DNA from: Blautia sp.
Lineage (GTDB): Bacteria; Bacillota; Clostridia; Lachnospirales; Lachnospiraceae
Direction of reading: 5' to 3'
DNA: 5,552 nucleotides
NCBI GenBank assembly: GCA_017420455.1
Contig: JAFOJB010000315.1
Span: 1-5,552, forward strand
Below are positions 1 through 5,552 of this stretch, piece by piece (within the stretch, counting starts at the first letter, position 1; each line of letters opens with the position of its first letter). The notes under the pieces were generated by a model. It was not told the DNA's origin. It did no database searches and worked only from the letters and a program-made list of their open reading frames with translations. Both the position numbers and the translations under genes were made by a program.

Positions 1-135
1 ATGATCTCGGAGGAGCTTATGGAGCTGATCGGTATGTGCGACAGGATCCTGATCATGAAGGACGGTCAGATCAACGGAGAGCTTTTCAGAAGTCCGGATC
101 TCGACGAAAACAGTCTCATCGAGAAGATGGTATAA
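1..135 (+). CDS. Sugar ABC transporter ATP-binding protein, C-terminal end only (RbsA/MglA/XylG type)
   Basis: This is the 3' end of a gene that begins before the window; 44 codons and a TAA stop are present, in frame from base 1. The visible residues contain SEELMELIGMCDRILIMKDG followed by QINGEL. This matches the end of the second nucleotide-binding domain of the tandem-ABC ATPases that energise ribose, galactose, xylose and related sugar importers, where the usual wording is close to SSELPELLGMCDRILVM. These ATPases are cytoplasmic and drive sugar import with a permease dimer and an extracellular binding protein. The next gene is an RbsC-type permease that starts 13 bases after the stop, and its ribosome-binding site AAGGAGG overlaps the TAA, so the two are very probably co-transcribed and translationally coupled. 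The Walker and signature motifs lie outside the window, so the family call rests on this tail plus the neighbour. The sugar is not determinable. Confidence 0.85.
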   Translation: MISEELMELIGMCDRILIMKDGQINGELFRSPDLDENSLIEKMV

Positions 136-148
136 GGAGGAACGTTTC

Positions 149-1114
149 ATGGCTGAAAATAAGAATATTTCAAGAGAAGAGGAGCTGAAGAAGCTTTCTG
201 TCATCTCGCTCCTGCGTTCGATCCTTCCGACCGTGGGTCTGGTCGTTGTCTTTCTGGTCTTCAATACCCTGACGAAGGGCGGGATGGTCAAGAACCTGTC
301 GTTGATCATGTCCCAGGTATATGTGCTTCTGATCGCCTCCACAGGTGTGTTCTTCATCATGACCATGGGCGGCCTGGATTTCTCCCAGGGCTCCCTTCTT
401 GGAATCTGCTCCATTGTGGTCTGCGTGGTTTCAAAGATCAGTATTCCCCTGGCTGTGGCTGCCGGTATCGCGGCAGGCGCGGCTTTCGGCGCGCTGAATG
501 GTTTCTTCTATGTGAACAGGAAGATCAAATCCTTCATCGTCACGATCTGTACCATGTTCCTGTTCCGCGGGATCATCAAGTACCTCACCTCGGGAGCGCC
601 GGTCAGCGGCGACCTGATGGGTATGATGAAGCTGAATACGGACAAGATCAAGCTGACATGCACCCTGATCGTCCTGGCGGCAGGTTTCATCGCCTTCCAC
701 TTTACGAAATTCGGCGTTTCCCTGAGGGCGATCGGCGCAGGGGAAAAGGCGGCGAAATTTGCCGGAATCCGTACTGACCGGACGAAATTCCTGGTCTATG
801 TGCTGGCCGGCGCCATCACGGGCTTTGCGGCCTTTATCAACGCCATCAAGGTTCTTTCTGTAACTGCTTCCGGTGGAAATCAGCTGGAGACCCAGATCCT
901 CATCGCCCTGGTGCTCGGCGGAATGCCTATCTCCGGCGGCGCGAAATCCAGATTCCTGAGCGTCATCATCGGTTCCCTGATGTATATCACCCTGACCAAC
1001 GGGCTGAACATGATGGGGCTTTCCACCCAGGCTCTGCAGCTGATTCAGGGTGTGGTATTCCTGGTATTCGTGGCAGTATTCGCAGACAGACAGTCCCTCC
1101 AGGTGATCAAGTGA
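149..1114 (+). CDS. Sugar ABC transporter permease, RbsC/XylH/AraH type (BPD_transp_2 family)
   Basis: A 321-residue polytopic inner-membrane protein, the normal length for this family, predicted to form the translocation channel of a sugar importer with the ATPase encoded just upstream. A charged N-terminus (residues 1-20) is followed by a hydrophobic segment at about 21-42 and then by several more out to about 312. Family landmarks are visible: GGLDFSQGS at 74-82 corresponds to the GGIDLSVGS of RbsC-like permeases; AIGAGEKAAKFAGI at 194-207 is the cytoplasmic EAA-like loop that contacts the ATPase; and GGMPISGGAKSR at 257-268 is the typical glycine-rich motif near the C-terminus. The ATG at 149 has an AAGGAGG site at 134-140 with 8-base spacing. 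No substrate-binding protein is in view; it would be expected upstream. RbsC-like permeases handle many pentoses, hexoses and autoinducer-2, so the substrate is left open. The AraR-like regulator downstream hints at a pentose or its derivative, which is inference only. Confidence 0.93.
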   Translation: MAENKNISREEELKKLSVISLLRSILPTVGLVVVFLVFNTLTKGGMVKNLSLIMSQVYVLLIASTGVFFIMTMGGLDFSQGSLLGICSIVVCVVSKISIPLAVAAGIAAGAAFGALNGFFYVNRKIKSFIVTICTMFLFRGIIKYLTSGAPVSGDLMGMMKLNTDKIKLTCTLIVLAAGFIAFHFTKFGVSLRAIGAGEKAAKFAGIRTDRTKFLVYVLAGAITGFAAFINAIKVLSVTASGGNQLETQILIALVLGGMPISGGAKSRFLSVIIGSLMYITLTNGLNMMGLSTQALQLIQGVVFLVFVAVFADRQSLQVIK

Positions 1115-1148
1115 TGCCTGCGGCCGGAGCGCGCTCCTGGCTGAGGCA
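1115..1148 (+). other. GC-rich stem-loop just after the permease stop
   Basis: Immediately after the permease TGA an imperfect hairpin can be drawn. TGCCT (1115-1119) pairs with AGGCA (1144-1148), GCC (1123-1125) with GGC (1139-1141), and GGAG (1126-1129) with CTCC (1134-1137), around a CGCG tip. The core GGAGCGCGCTCC is itself a 12-base palindrome. There is no T-run directly after the stem; the nearest TTTTT is at 1167-1171, so it is a poor intrinsic terminator. It might protect the 3' end of the transporter mRNA or lower read-through into the regulator. The pairing is seen by eye; the function is inferred. Confidence 0.4.
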
Positions 1149-1154
1149 GGGATT

Positions 1155-1183
1155 CTGAAGAGGTACTTTTTACACTGCATAAT
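1155..1183 (+). promoter_or_regulatory. Possible weak sigma-70-type promoter for the AraR-like regulator
   Basis: CATAAT at 1178-1183 matches the -10 consensus at five of six positions. It lies 17 bases after CTGAAG (1155-1160), a poor -35 that matches at three of six. A start near 1190 would give a leader of about 20 bases with the AAGGAG site. The -10 falls within the inverted repeat at 1172-1195, which would suit repression. The weak -35 means the regulator may instead be read from the upstream transporter promoter. Confidence 0.3.
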
Positions 1184-1195
1184 GGAATGCAGTGT
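1172..1195. promoter_or_regulatory. Perfect 9-bp inverted repeat, candidate operator of the AraR-like regulator
   Basis: ACACTGCAT (1172-1180) and ATGCAGTGT (1187-1195) are exact reverse complements separated by six bases. The repeat ends 14 bases before the regulator ATG at 1210 and covers the candidate -10. A dimeric GntR-type repressor binding here would autoregulate, which is common in the family. The motif does not resemble the B. subtilis AraR operator (ATTTGTACGTACAAAT), so if the AraR-like protein binds it, its recognition has diverged. In RNA the same repeat would form a 9-bp hairpin just before the ribosome-binding site, an alternative role. Confidence 0.5.
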
Positions 1196-1198
1196 GGG

Positions 1199-1204
1199 AA
1201 GGAG
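1199..1204 (+). promoter_or_regulatory. Ribosome-binding site that fixes the regulator start at ATG 1210
   Basis: AAGGAG ends five bases before the ATG at 1210. An in-frame GTG at 1192 would extend the protein by six residues, but this AAGGAG lies downstream of it, no good site precedes it, and it falls inside the inverted repeat. The ATG at 1210 is therefore preferred. Confidence 0.85.
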
Positions 1205-1209
1205 ATAAA

Positions 1210-2424
1210 ATGGCGGAACAGGGAGCGAAATACCAGAAGGTCATCGACTGGGTAAAAAAGAATATCGCTGACGGAACGTTCCAGGCCGGCGACAGACTGA
1301 TGTCTGAGCAGGAGCTGTCCCGGCACTTCGGCCTTTCCCGCCAGACCATCCGACATGCCACGGGGGAACTGGTAAACCAGAGGATCCTGACCCGGGTAAA
1401 GGGAAGCGGAACTTATATCGGAGATCCGCAGGATGCACAAGGCCGGAACCGGACGGGCAGCAGTGCTGCCGGTGAAGCGGAAGATACGGAAAATGGCGTG
1501 CACAGCGGGGAGGGAGAGGGACAGAAGGCATCCCGGGCGAAAAAGGATTCTGCATCGAAGGGAACCCATGTACTGCGGGAAGCCACCATGAACATCGCTG
1601 TGGTCAGTACCTTCTACGAAAGCTATATCTTCCCGGATACGCTGAAGGGGATCGAAAGGATCCTGACCAAGAACGGCTATTCCATGCAGGTGACTTTCAC
1701 CGACAACCGGCTGTATCGTGAGGAAGCCATCCTGAAAACCATCCTGGAGAAGGATAACGTGGACGGCCTGATCGTTGAGCCGGCGAAAAGCGCACTGCCG
1801 GACCCGAATATCCCGCTGTACCGGGAAATCCAGAAGCGGGGGATCCCCATCCTGTTTTTCAATGCCTCCTTCCGGGAGCTGGACGCGCCCTGCGTACGGA
1901 TCGATGATACCGGTATCGCGGACAAGGCAACGCAGGTGCTGATCGACGCAGGGCACCGGAAGATCGCCGGGATCTTCAAGGCGGACGACCGCCAGGGTCC
2001 TCTCCGTTACCAGGGGTATCTTGCGGCGATGATCCGGGCAGGATACCGGGCAGAGCAGAAGTCTGTGCTCTGGCTGGACACGCCGGAGACCGTAACCCTC
2101 TCTGATATCGGGGATTATCTTTTCCGGCGGATCGAGGGCTGCACCGGCGTGGTCTGCTATAACGACCAGGTGGCTTATCAGTTTATCGAGCTGGCCCTCG
2201 CCCGGGGGATCGATGTACCGAAACAGCTTTCCGTGGTAGGAATCGATGATTCCTATCTGGCTCATGTGGGGAGAGTTCCTTTCACTTCCTTCCCGCATCC
2301 GAAGGAAATCCTGGGACGGAAGGTGGCGGAAAACCTCCTGGAAATGATCCGGGACCCGGATTTCGACGGGAATTATCTGTTCGACAGCGAACCGGTATTC
2401 AGGGAATCTGTTGCATCGGTGTGA
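1210..2424 (+). CDS. AraR-like transcriptional regulator: GntR winged helix fused to a LacI-type sugar-sensing domain
   Basis: A 404-residue cytoplasmic one-component regulator. Residues about 8-72 are a GntR-family winged helix-turn-helix, with SEQELSRHFGLSRQTIRHAT at 32-51 as the helix-turn-helix and VKGSGTYI at 63-70 as the wing. Residues about 127-404 are a periplasmic-binding-protein-like domain of the LacI/GalR sort. Its wording is very close to that recalled for B. subtilis AraR: SYIFPDTLKGIE at 138-149, DGLIVEPAKSALPDPNI at 185-201, GIFKADDRQG at 254-263, CYNDQVA at 316-322, VVGIDDSYLAH at 342-352 and HPKEILG at 363-369. AraR represses arabinose-use genes and is released by the sugar, so this protein probably represses a sugar operon, plausibly the transporter upstream, and perhaps itself via the repeat at 1172-1195. 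The linker at about 73-125 is long, polar and low in complexity. The inducer may not be arabinose, so no gene symbol is assigned. It ends shortly before a good terminator. Confidence 0.93.
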   Translation: MAEQGAKYQKVIDWVKKNIADGTFQAGDRLMSEQELSRHFGLSRQTIRHATGELVNQRILTRVKGSGTYIGDPQDAQGRNRTGSSAAGEAEDTENGVHSGEGEGQKASRAKKDSASKGTHVLREATMNIAVVSTFYESYIFPDTLKGIERILTKNGYSMQVTFTDNRLYREEAILKTILEKDNVDGLIVEPAKSALPDPNIPLYREIQKRGIPILFFNASFRELDAPCVRIDDTGIADKATQVLIDAGHRKIAGIFKADDRQGPLRYQGYLAAMIRAGYRAEQKSVLWLDTPETVTLSDIGDYLFRRIEGCTGVVCYNDQVAYQFIELALARGIDVPKQLSVVGIDDSYLAHVGRVPFTSFPHPKEILGRKVAENLLEMIRDPDFDGNYLFDSEPVFRESVASV

Positions 2425-2435
2425 TGAAAAATAAA

Positions 2436-2464
2436 TTGGCTTATTGCACTTTTTTTGGTAGAAT
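2436..2464 (+). promoter_or_regulatory. Promoter of the ABC exporter operon (extended -10)
   Basis: TTGGCT at 2436-2441 (four of six matches to the -35 consensus) and TAGAAT at 2459-2464 (five of six to the -10) are 17 bases apart. The -10 is preceded by TGG at 2456-2458, giving the TGn extended -10 that Gram-positive promoters often use. The start is expected near 2471, leaving a leader of about 25 bases that includes GGAGGG at 2487-2492 before the ATG at 2496. The elements sit inside the inverted repeat at 2438-2477, so a repressor bound there would block RNA polymerase. Confidence 0.6.
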
Positions 2465-2484
2465 AGTGCAATAAGCCTTTTTTT
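2438..2484 (+). terminator. Rho-independent terminator of the regulator gene, also a candidate operator
   Basis: GGCTTATTGCACT (2438-2450) and AGTGCAATAAGCC (2465-2477) form a perfect 13-bp stem with a 14-base loop, followed directly by seven T (2478-2484). It begins 14 bases after the regulator stop, the usual place for an intrinsic terminator. The loop is longer than in classical terminators and contains the -10 of the exporter promoter, so the repeat may equally be a repressor binding site, or serve both purposes. The base pairing and T-run are direct observations; the dual role is inference. Confidence 0.7.
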
Positions 2485-2495
2485 GTGGAGGGATC

Positions 2496-4235
2496 ATGAA
2501 GCTGATTTTTCATTATATGGGACAGATCTGGAAAAGGATCGTCTATGTCATGGCTGTGAAACTGGGCGGGACTCTCATAGGTCTGATCCTGCCCTATATC
2601 CTGGAATATATGATCGATGATCTGGTACCGGAAAAGAAAGTCCTGCCAATTCTGTTGTGCGGATTTCTGATGCTTTTTGTCGCGATTCTTACCTGGCGGG
2701 TAAATATCTATGCCAACAGGGTGGCCATCGGCAACGCCAGACAGGTATCTTATGAAATCCGGAAGGACCTGTTCACCCGCACGCTGCATCTTTCCGGTGC
2801 CCAGTTTGACCGCTTTGGCCTGCCCAGCCTTACCAGCCGGATGACCACGGACAGCTATAATGTGCAGTCTTTCATCCAGGCGTTCCAGACTATCTGTGTG
2901 CGTTCTCCCATCATTATGATCGGGGGAATCGTCATCACTCTGATCATGGATAAGGCGCTGGCCTCCATACTCTGCGTGATGCTGCCCATTCTGCTGCTGA
3001 TGATCGTCGGGATCTCCATGCTGGGCATCCCGCTGTACAACAGAGTCCAGAAAAGGCTGGACGACTTTGTGCGGATCATGCGGGAAAACATTACGGGAAT
3101 CCGGGTAGTGAAGGCGCTTTCCAAGGAAGAGCATGAAGCGGTCCGGTTCGGCCTGGCCAATAAGGCCATGCAGGATGCGGATATCAGGGCCAGCACGATC
3201 CTGGCGTTTCCGGGACCCTTTATGCAGCTGTGCCTCAATATCGGCCTCAGCCTGGTCATCTATGTCGGCGCTCTCCGGGTGGAAAACGGACTGGCCCGTC
3301 CCGGCGTGATCCTGGCCTTTCTCACGTATTTCAACATGATCATCATGGGAGTTATGGGCCTTAACCGGATCTTTACCATGCTAAGCAAGGCGGCCGCCTC
3401 TGCAGACCGGATCGCCGAGGTGATCCGGACGGAGGACGACCAGAGAATCCTGCCGGAGGAAGAGGCAAAGAAGCCCTCAGGAGATGGCTTTGTCCGTATG
3501 GAAAATGTGACCTTCCACTATGGGGAGGGAAAGATAGAGGGAGAAGAGAGGGAGGAATGCCTTTCCGGAATCTCCTTTTCCCTGAAAAAGGGAGAGAGTC
3601 TTGGAATCATCGGTCCGATCGGATCGGGAAAGACGACCATCCTGAATCTGCTGATGCGCTTTTATGATGCGCAGGAGGGCGGCGTTTTTGTGGACGGGAA
3701 GGATGTCAGAGCCTGGGACAAGGACGAGCTCCGGAGCCGCTTCGGGATCGCCATGCAGAACGATCTGGTATTCCGGGACACGATACAGGAAAATATTTCC
3801 TTTGGCCGGGGGCTTTCCACGGAGAGAATTGAGGAAGCGGCCAAAAACGCCCAGGCTGCCGGTTTTGTCGAAGAGCTTGAAGGGCGCTATGAATTCCGGG
3901 CAGACAGGAAGGGGATGAACCTTTCCGGCGGGCAGCGGCAGCGTCTGATGATCGCCAGAGCCCTGGCCGGCAGGCCGGATATCCTGATCCTGGACGATTC
4001 GTCTTCGGCGCTGGATTACCGCACGGACGCTTCTCTTCGCAAGGCCCTGCGGGAAGAATATCCGGAAAGCACGGTGATCATGGTAGCGCAGAGAGTGAGT
4101 TCGATCCAGGGCATGGACCATATTCTTGTGCTGGATAATGGACAGTGTGTGGGTTATGGCTCTCATACAGAGCTTCTGGAAACCTGCCCTATGTATCGGG
4201 AAATCTACGAAAGCCAGATGGGAGATCTTGGCTGA
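2496..4235 (+). CDS. ABC exporter half-transporter, degenerate-site subunit of a heterodimer (BmrC/TM287-like)
   Basis: A 579-residue fused exporter subunit, typical in length. Residues 1 to about 300 are the membrane domain, with hydrophobic segments near 15-40, 50-73, 132-150, 154-178, 238-260 and 268-290. Residues about 330-579 are the nucleotide-binding domain: A-loop Tyr342, Walker A GPIGSGKTT at 373-381, Q-loop Gln421, signature LSGGQ at 476-480, Walker B ILILD at 496-500, and D-loop SALD at 504-507. The catalytic Glu after Walker B is Asp501, and the switch His is Gln532 (AQRVSS). Both substitutions are hallmarks of the non-hydrolysing site in heterodimeric exporters such as TM287/288. 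The partner gene starts 24 bases downstream. An acidic insertion of about five residues lies at 343-354. The ATG at 2496 follows GGAGGG with short spacing. Family members export drugs, lipids or peptides; the substrate here cannot be told from sequence. Confidence 0.94.
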   Translation: MKLIFHYMGQIWKRIVYVMAVKLGGTLIGLILPYILEYMIDDLVPEKKVLPILLCGFLMLFVAILTWRVNIYANRVAIGNARQVSYEIRKDLFTRTLHLSGAQFDRFGLPSLTSRMTTDSYNVQSFIQAFQTICVRSPIIMIGGIVITLIMDKALASILCVMLPILLLMIVGISMLGIPLYNRVQKRLDDFVRIMRENITGIRVVKALSKEEHEAVRFGLANKAMQDADIRASTILAFPGPFMQLCLNIGLSLVIYVGALRVENGLARPGVILAFLTYFNMIIMGVMGLNRIFTMLSKAAASADRIAEVIRTEDDQRILPEEEAKKPSGDGFVRMENVTFHYGEGKIEGEEREECLSGISFSLKKGESLGIIGPIGSGKTTILNLLMRFYDAQEGGVFVDGKDVRAWDKDELRSRFGIAMQNDLVFRDTIQENISFGRGLSTERIEEAAKNAQAAGFVEELEGRYEFRADRKGMNLSGGQRQRLMIARALAGRPDILILDDSSSALDYRTDASLRKALREEYPESTVIMVAQRVSSIQGMDHILVLDNGQCVGYGSHTELLETCPMYREIYESQMGDLG

Positions 4236-4243
4236 TTCCACAG

Positions 4244-4250
4244 AAAGGAG
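4244..4250 (+). promoter_or_regulatory. Ribosome-binding site of the second exporter gene
   Basis: AAAGGAG lies nine bases before the ATG at 4260 in the 24-base gap after the first exporter gene. It fixes the start of a gene that runs off the window and supports co-translation of the pair. Confidence 0.8.
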
Positions 4251-4259
4251 AGAACTTCT

Positions 4260-5552
4260 ATGCCGGGACCGGGAGACCGGGGCGGTACGGAACGCCCCAA
4301 AAACGCGAAGGGAACCCTGCGCAGGATCATCGCCTATATGGCAGATTTCAGATGGATCGTTATTTTCATGGTGATCCTGGCCATGCTCAGCAATGCAGGA
4401 AACCTTCTTGGCCCTTCCTATGCGGGAAAAGCCATCAACGTCATCAGCGAAGGACCGGGAAGGATCGATTTTTCCCTGGTGCTGCATTATGTGATCCTGA
4501 TGCTTGCAGCCTATGTTGGCAGCAGCCTTCTGTCCTTTGTCGTCAGCATCGGGATGATGCGGATCAGCAAAAAGATTGCCGCAAGGCTGCGGCAGGATAT
4601 TTTCGAGAAGCTTATGCATCTTCCCGTGGGTTTTTTCGACCAGAACCAGGTGGGAGATATCATCAGCCGCGCTTCCTACGACGTGGATGTGACCTGCACC
4701 AGCCTTGGCACGGATGTGGTGCAGATCATCACCGGTGTGATCACGGTGGCAGGGTCCTTTGTGATGATGTGCATCATTTCGCTGCCCCTGACGGGCTGCA
4801 TGCTGATCACCATTCCCATTTCCATCTGGTATACCGGACACATGCGGAAGAAGACAAAACCGCTGTACCGGAAACGCAGCGCTTCCTACGGAGAGCTGAA
4901 CGGTTTTGTAGAGGAAATGTTCTCGGGACAGCGGACGATCCTGGCCTATGCGCAGGAAGAGAAGGTCTGTGAGCGGTTCGATGAGGTAAATAAGGCGGCG
5001 GCAGACGCCTATGCATCGGCGGACAGGCTGGGGATGACCATGGGACCCACCATGGGAGTTATCAACGATTCCGGCCTGGCGCTCATCGGTCTGGTGGGGG
5101 CGGCTCTGTATCTGTACAAGGTGGTCAGCCTGGGGCAGATTTCCTCCTTTATCCTGTATTCCAGGAAATTTTCCGGGCCGATCAATGAGATCGCCAACAT
5201 CATCAATGAGATTTTTTCCGCTCTGGCGGCGGCCGAGCGGGTGTTCCGCCTTCTGGACGAACCGGAGGAGGCGGCGGATCTTTACGGGGCAAAGGTGCTG
5301 GAGGATGTACACGGGGATGTGAAAATGGAGAAGGTCTCCTTTGGGTATCTTCCGGGCAGGACGGTCCTGCATGAGCTGGACCTTATGGCGGAAAGCGGAA
5401 AAATGATCGCCATCGTGGGACCTACCGGTGCAGGAAAAACCACGATCATCAATCTTCTGATGCGGTTTTACGATGTGGACAGCGGGAATATCTTTGTGGA
5501 CGGGACAGAAACCCGGCAGGTAACCAGAAAGAGCCTCAGAAGAAGCTTTGCC
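4260..5552 (+). CDS. ABC exporter half-transporter, second subunit of the heterodimer (BmrD/TM288-like), 3' end missing
   Basis: The reading frame is open from the ATG at 4260 to the last base, giving 431 residues of an expected 580-630. A Gly/Pro-rich, charged N-terminus (1-22) precedes a six-helix membrane domain with hydrophobic segments near 32-55, 73-100, 152-173, 176-192, 266-287 and 293-312. LPVGFFDQNQVGDIISR at 121-137 is the classic region after the second helix, and IFSALAAAERVFRLLDEPEE at 318-337 is the usual connector to the ATPase. The nucleotide-binding domain begins near 350 with A-loop Tyr363 and Walker A GPTGAGKTT at 387-395. The sequence stops at about the Q-loop, so the signature motif, Walker B and switch residue are not visible. 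Because the upstream subunit carries the degenerate site, this one is predicted to have the catalytic Glu and His. It acts in the cytoplasmic membrane with its partner as one export pump. Confidence 0.93.
   Translation, partial: MPGPGDRGGTERPKNAKGTLRRIIAYMADFRWIVIFMVILAMLSNAGNLLGPSYAGKAINVISEGPGRIDFSLVLHYVILMLAAYVGSSLLSFVVSIGMMRISKKIAARLRQDIFEKLMHLPVGFFDQNQVGDIISRASYDVDVTCTSLGTDVVQIITGVITVAGSFVMMCIISLPLTGCMLITIPISIWYTGHMRKKTKPLYRKRSASYGELNGFVEEMFSGQRTILAYAQEEKVCERFDEVNKAAADAYASADRLGMTMGPTMGVINDSGLALIGLVGAALYLYKVVSLGQISSFILYSRKFSGPINEIANIINEIFSALAAAERVFRLLDEPEEAADLYGAKVLEDVHGDVKMEKVSFGYLPGRTVLHELDLMAESGKMIAIVGPTGAGKTTIINLLMRFYDVDSGNIFVDGTETRQVTRKSLRRSFA

Noticed and set aside
431..1180. A 249-codon minus-strand frame over the permease.
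   Set aside because: The plus-strand permease is certain; this frame is very polar, has no motif and is a shadow.
1192..1209. GTG at 1192 as the start of the AraR-like regulator.
   Set aside because: The strong AAGGAG site at 1199-1204 lies after it and is correctly placed for the ATG at 1210; the GTG also lies in the inverted repeat.
1045..2298. A 417-codon open frame on the minus strand.
   Set aside because: It is antisense to the AraR-like regulator, whose domains are unambiguous; the translated product shows no family features.
2444..2464. TTGCAC as the -35 paired with TAGAAT.
   Set aside because: The gap would be only nine bases; TTGGCT at 2436-2441 gives the proper 17-base spacing.
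3551..3559. GGAGG followed by ATG inside the first exporter gene, as an internal start.
   Set aside because: The spacing is only one base, and the ATG is out of frame and opens a short frame with no features.
4145..4972. A 275-codon plus-strand frame spanning the junction of the two exporter genes.
   Set aside because: It overlaps both genes out of frame, lacks a ribosome-binding site, and its composition is typical of a shifted frame; the true frame from 4260 encodes exporter motifs throughout.
3477..5372. A 631-codon open frame on the minus strand.
   Set aside because: It lies antisense to two clear ABC exporter genes, has no recognisable motif, and is rich in His, Arg, Gln and Asp as expected of a mirrored GC-rich frame.

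Overview
The window looks like chromosomal DNA from a Gram-positive gut-type Firmicute, most likely a Clostridia or Lachnospiraceae-like organism. The reasons are strong AAGGAG/GGAGG ribosome-binding sites before every gene, moderately GC-rich codon use (many ATC, CTG, CGG and AGG codons), an AraR-type GntR/LacI chimeric regulator, and a two-gene ABC exporter of the BmrCD / TM287-288 kind. This taxonomic call is an inference; there is no rRNA or marker gene to settle it. All genes lie on the + strand, are packed tightly, and fall into two functional blocks.

Block 1 (1-2424) concerns sugar uptake and its control. Bases 1-135 are the last 44 codons of a sugar ABC transporter ATPase (RbsA/MglA/XylG type). 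A 13-base gap leads to an RbsC-type membrane permease (149-1114). After a short gap with a GC-rich stem-loop and a perfect 9-bp inverted repeat comes a one-component regulator (start best placed at 1210, end 2424). It has a GntR winged helix fused to a LacI-type sugar-binding domain that closely resembles Bacillus AraR, but with an unusually long polar linker between the two halves. The likely logic is that a sugar imported by the ABC system, or its product, binds the regulator and relieves repression. The actual sugar cannot be read from the sequence.

Block 2 (about 2436 to the end) is a separate transcription unit for an ABC exporter heterodimer. The 71-base gap holds a 13-bp inverted repeat followed by seven T, which is a good intrinsic terminator for block 1. 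Its loop carries an extended -10 promoter element, with a -35-like hexamer 17 bases upstream in the left arm. The predicted transcript for block 2 would start inside the right arm, so it would lack the hairpin and escape termination. The first exporter gene (2496-4235) has the signature of the degenerate subunit: Asp replaces the catalytic Glu after Walker B, and Gln replaces the switch His. The second (4260 to beyond 5552) is cut off by the window just after its Walker A motif and is expected to be the catalytically competent partner. Together they should form one export pump; the substrate is unknown.

Nothing in the window points clearly to a wholly new system. The most notable signals are the nested terminator/promoter/operator element at 2436-2484, the inverted repeat over the regulator's presumed promoter, and the long linker in the AraR-like protein. 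No RNA genes, mobile elements or CRISPR arrays were seen.
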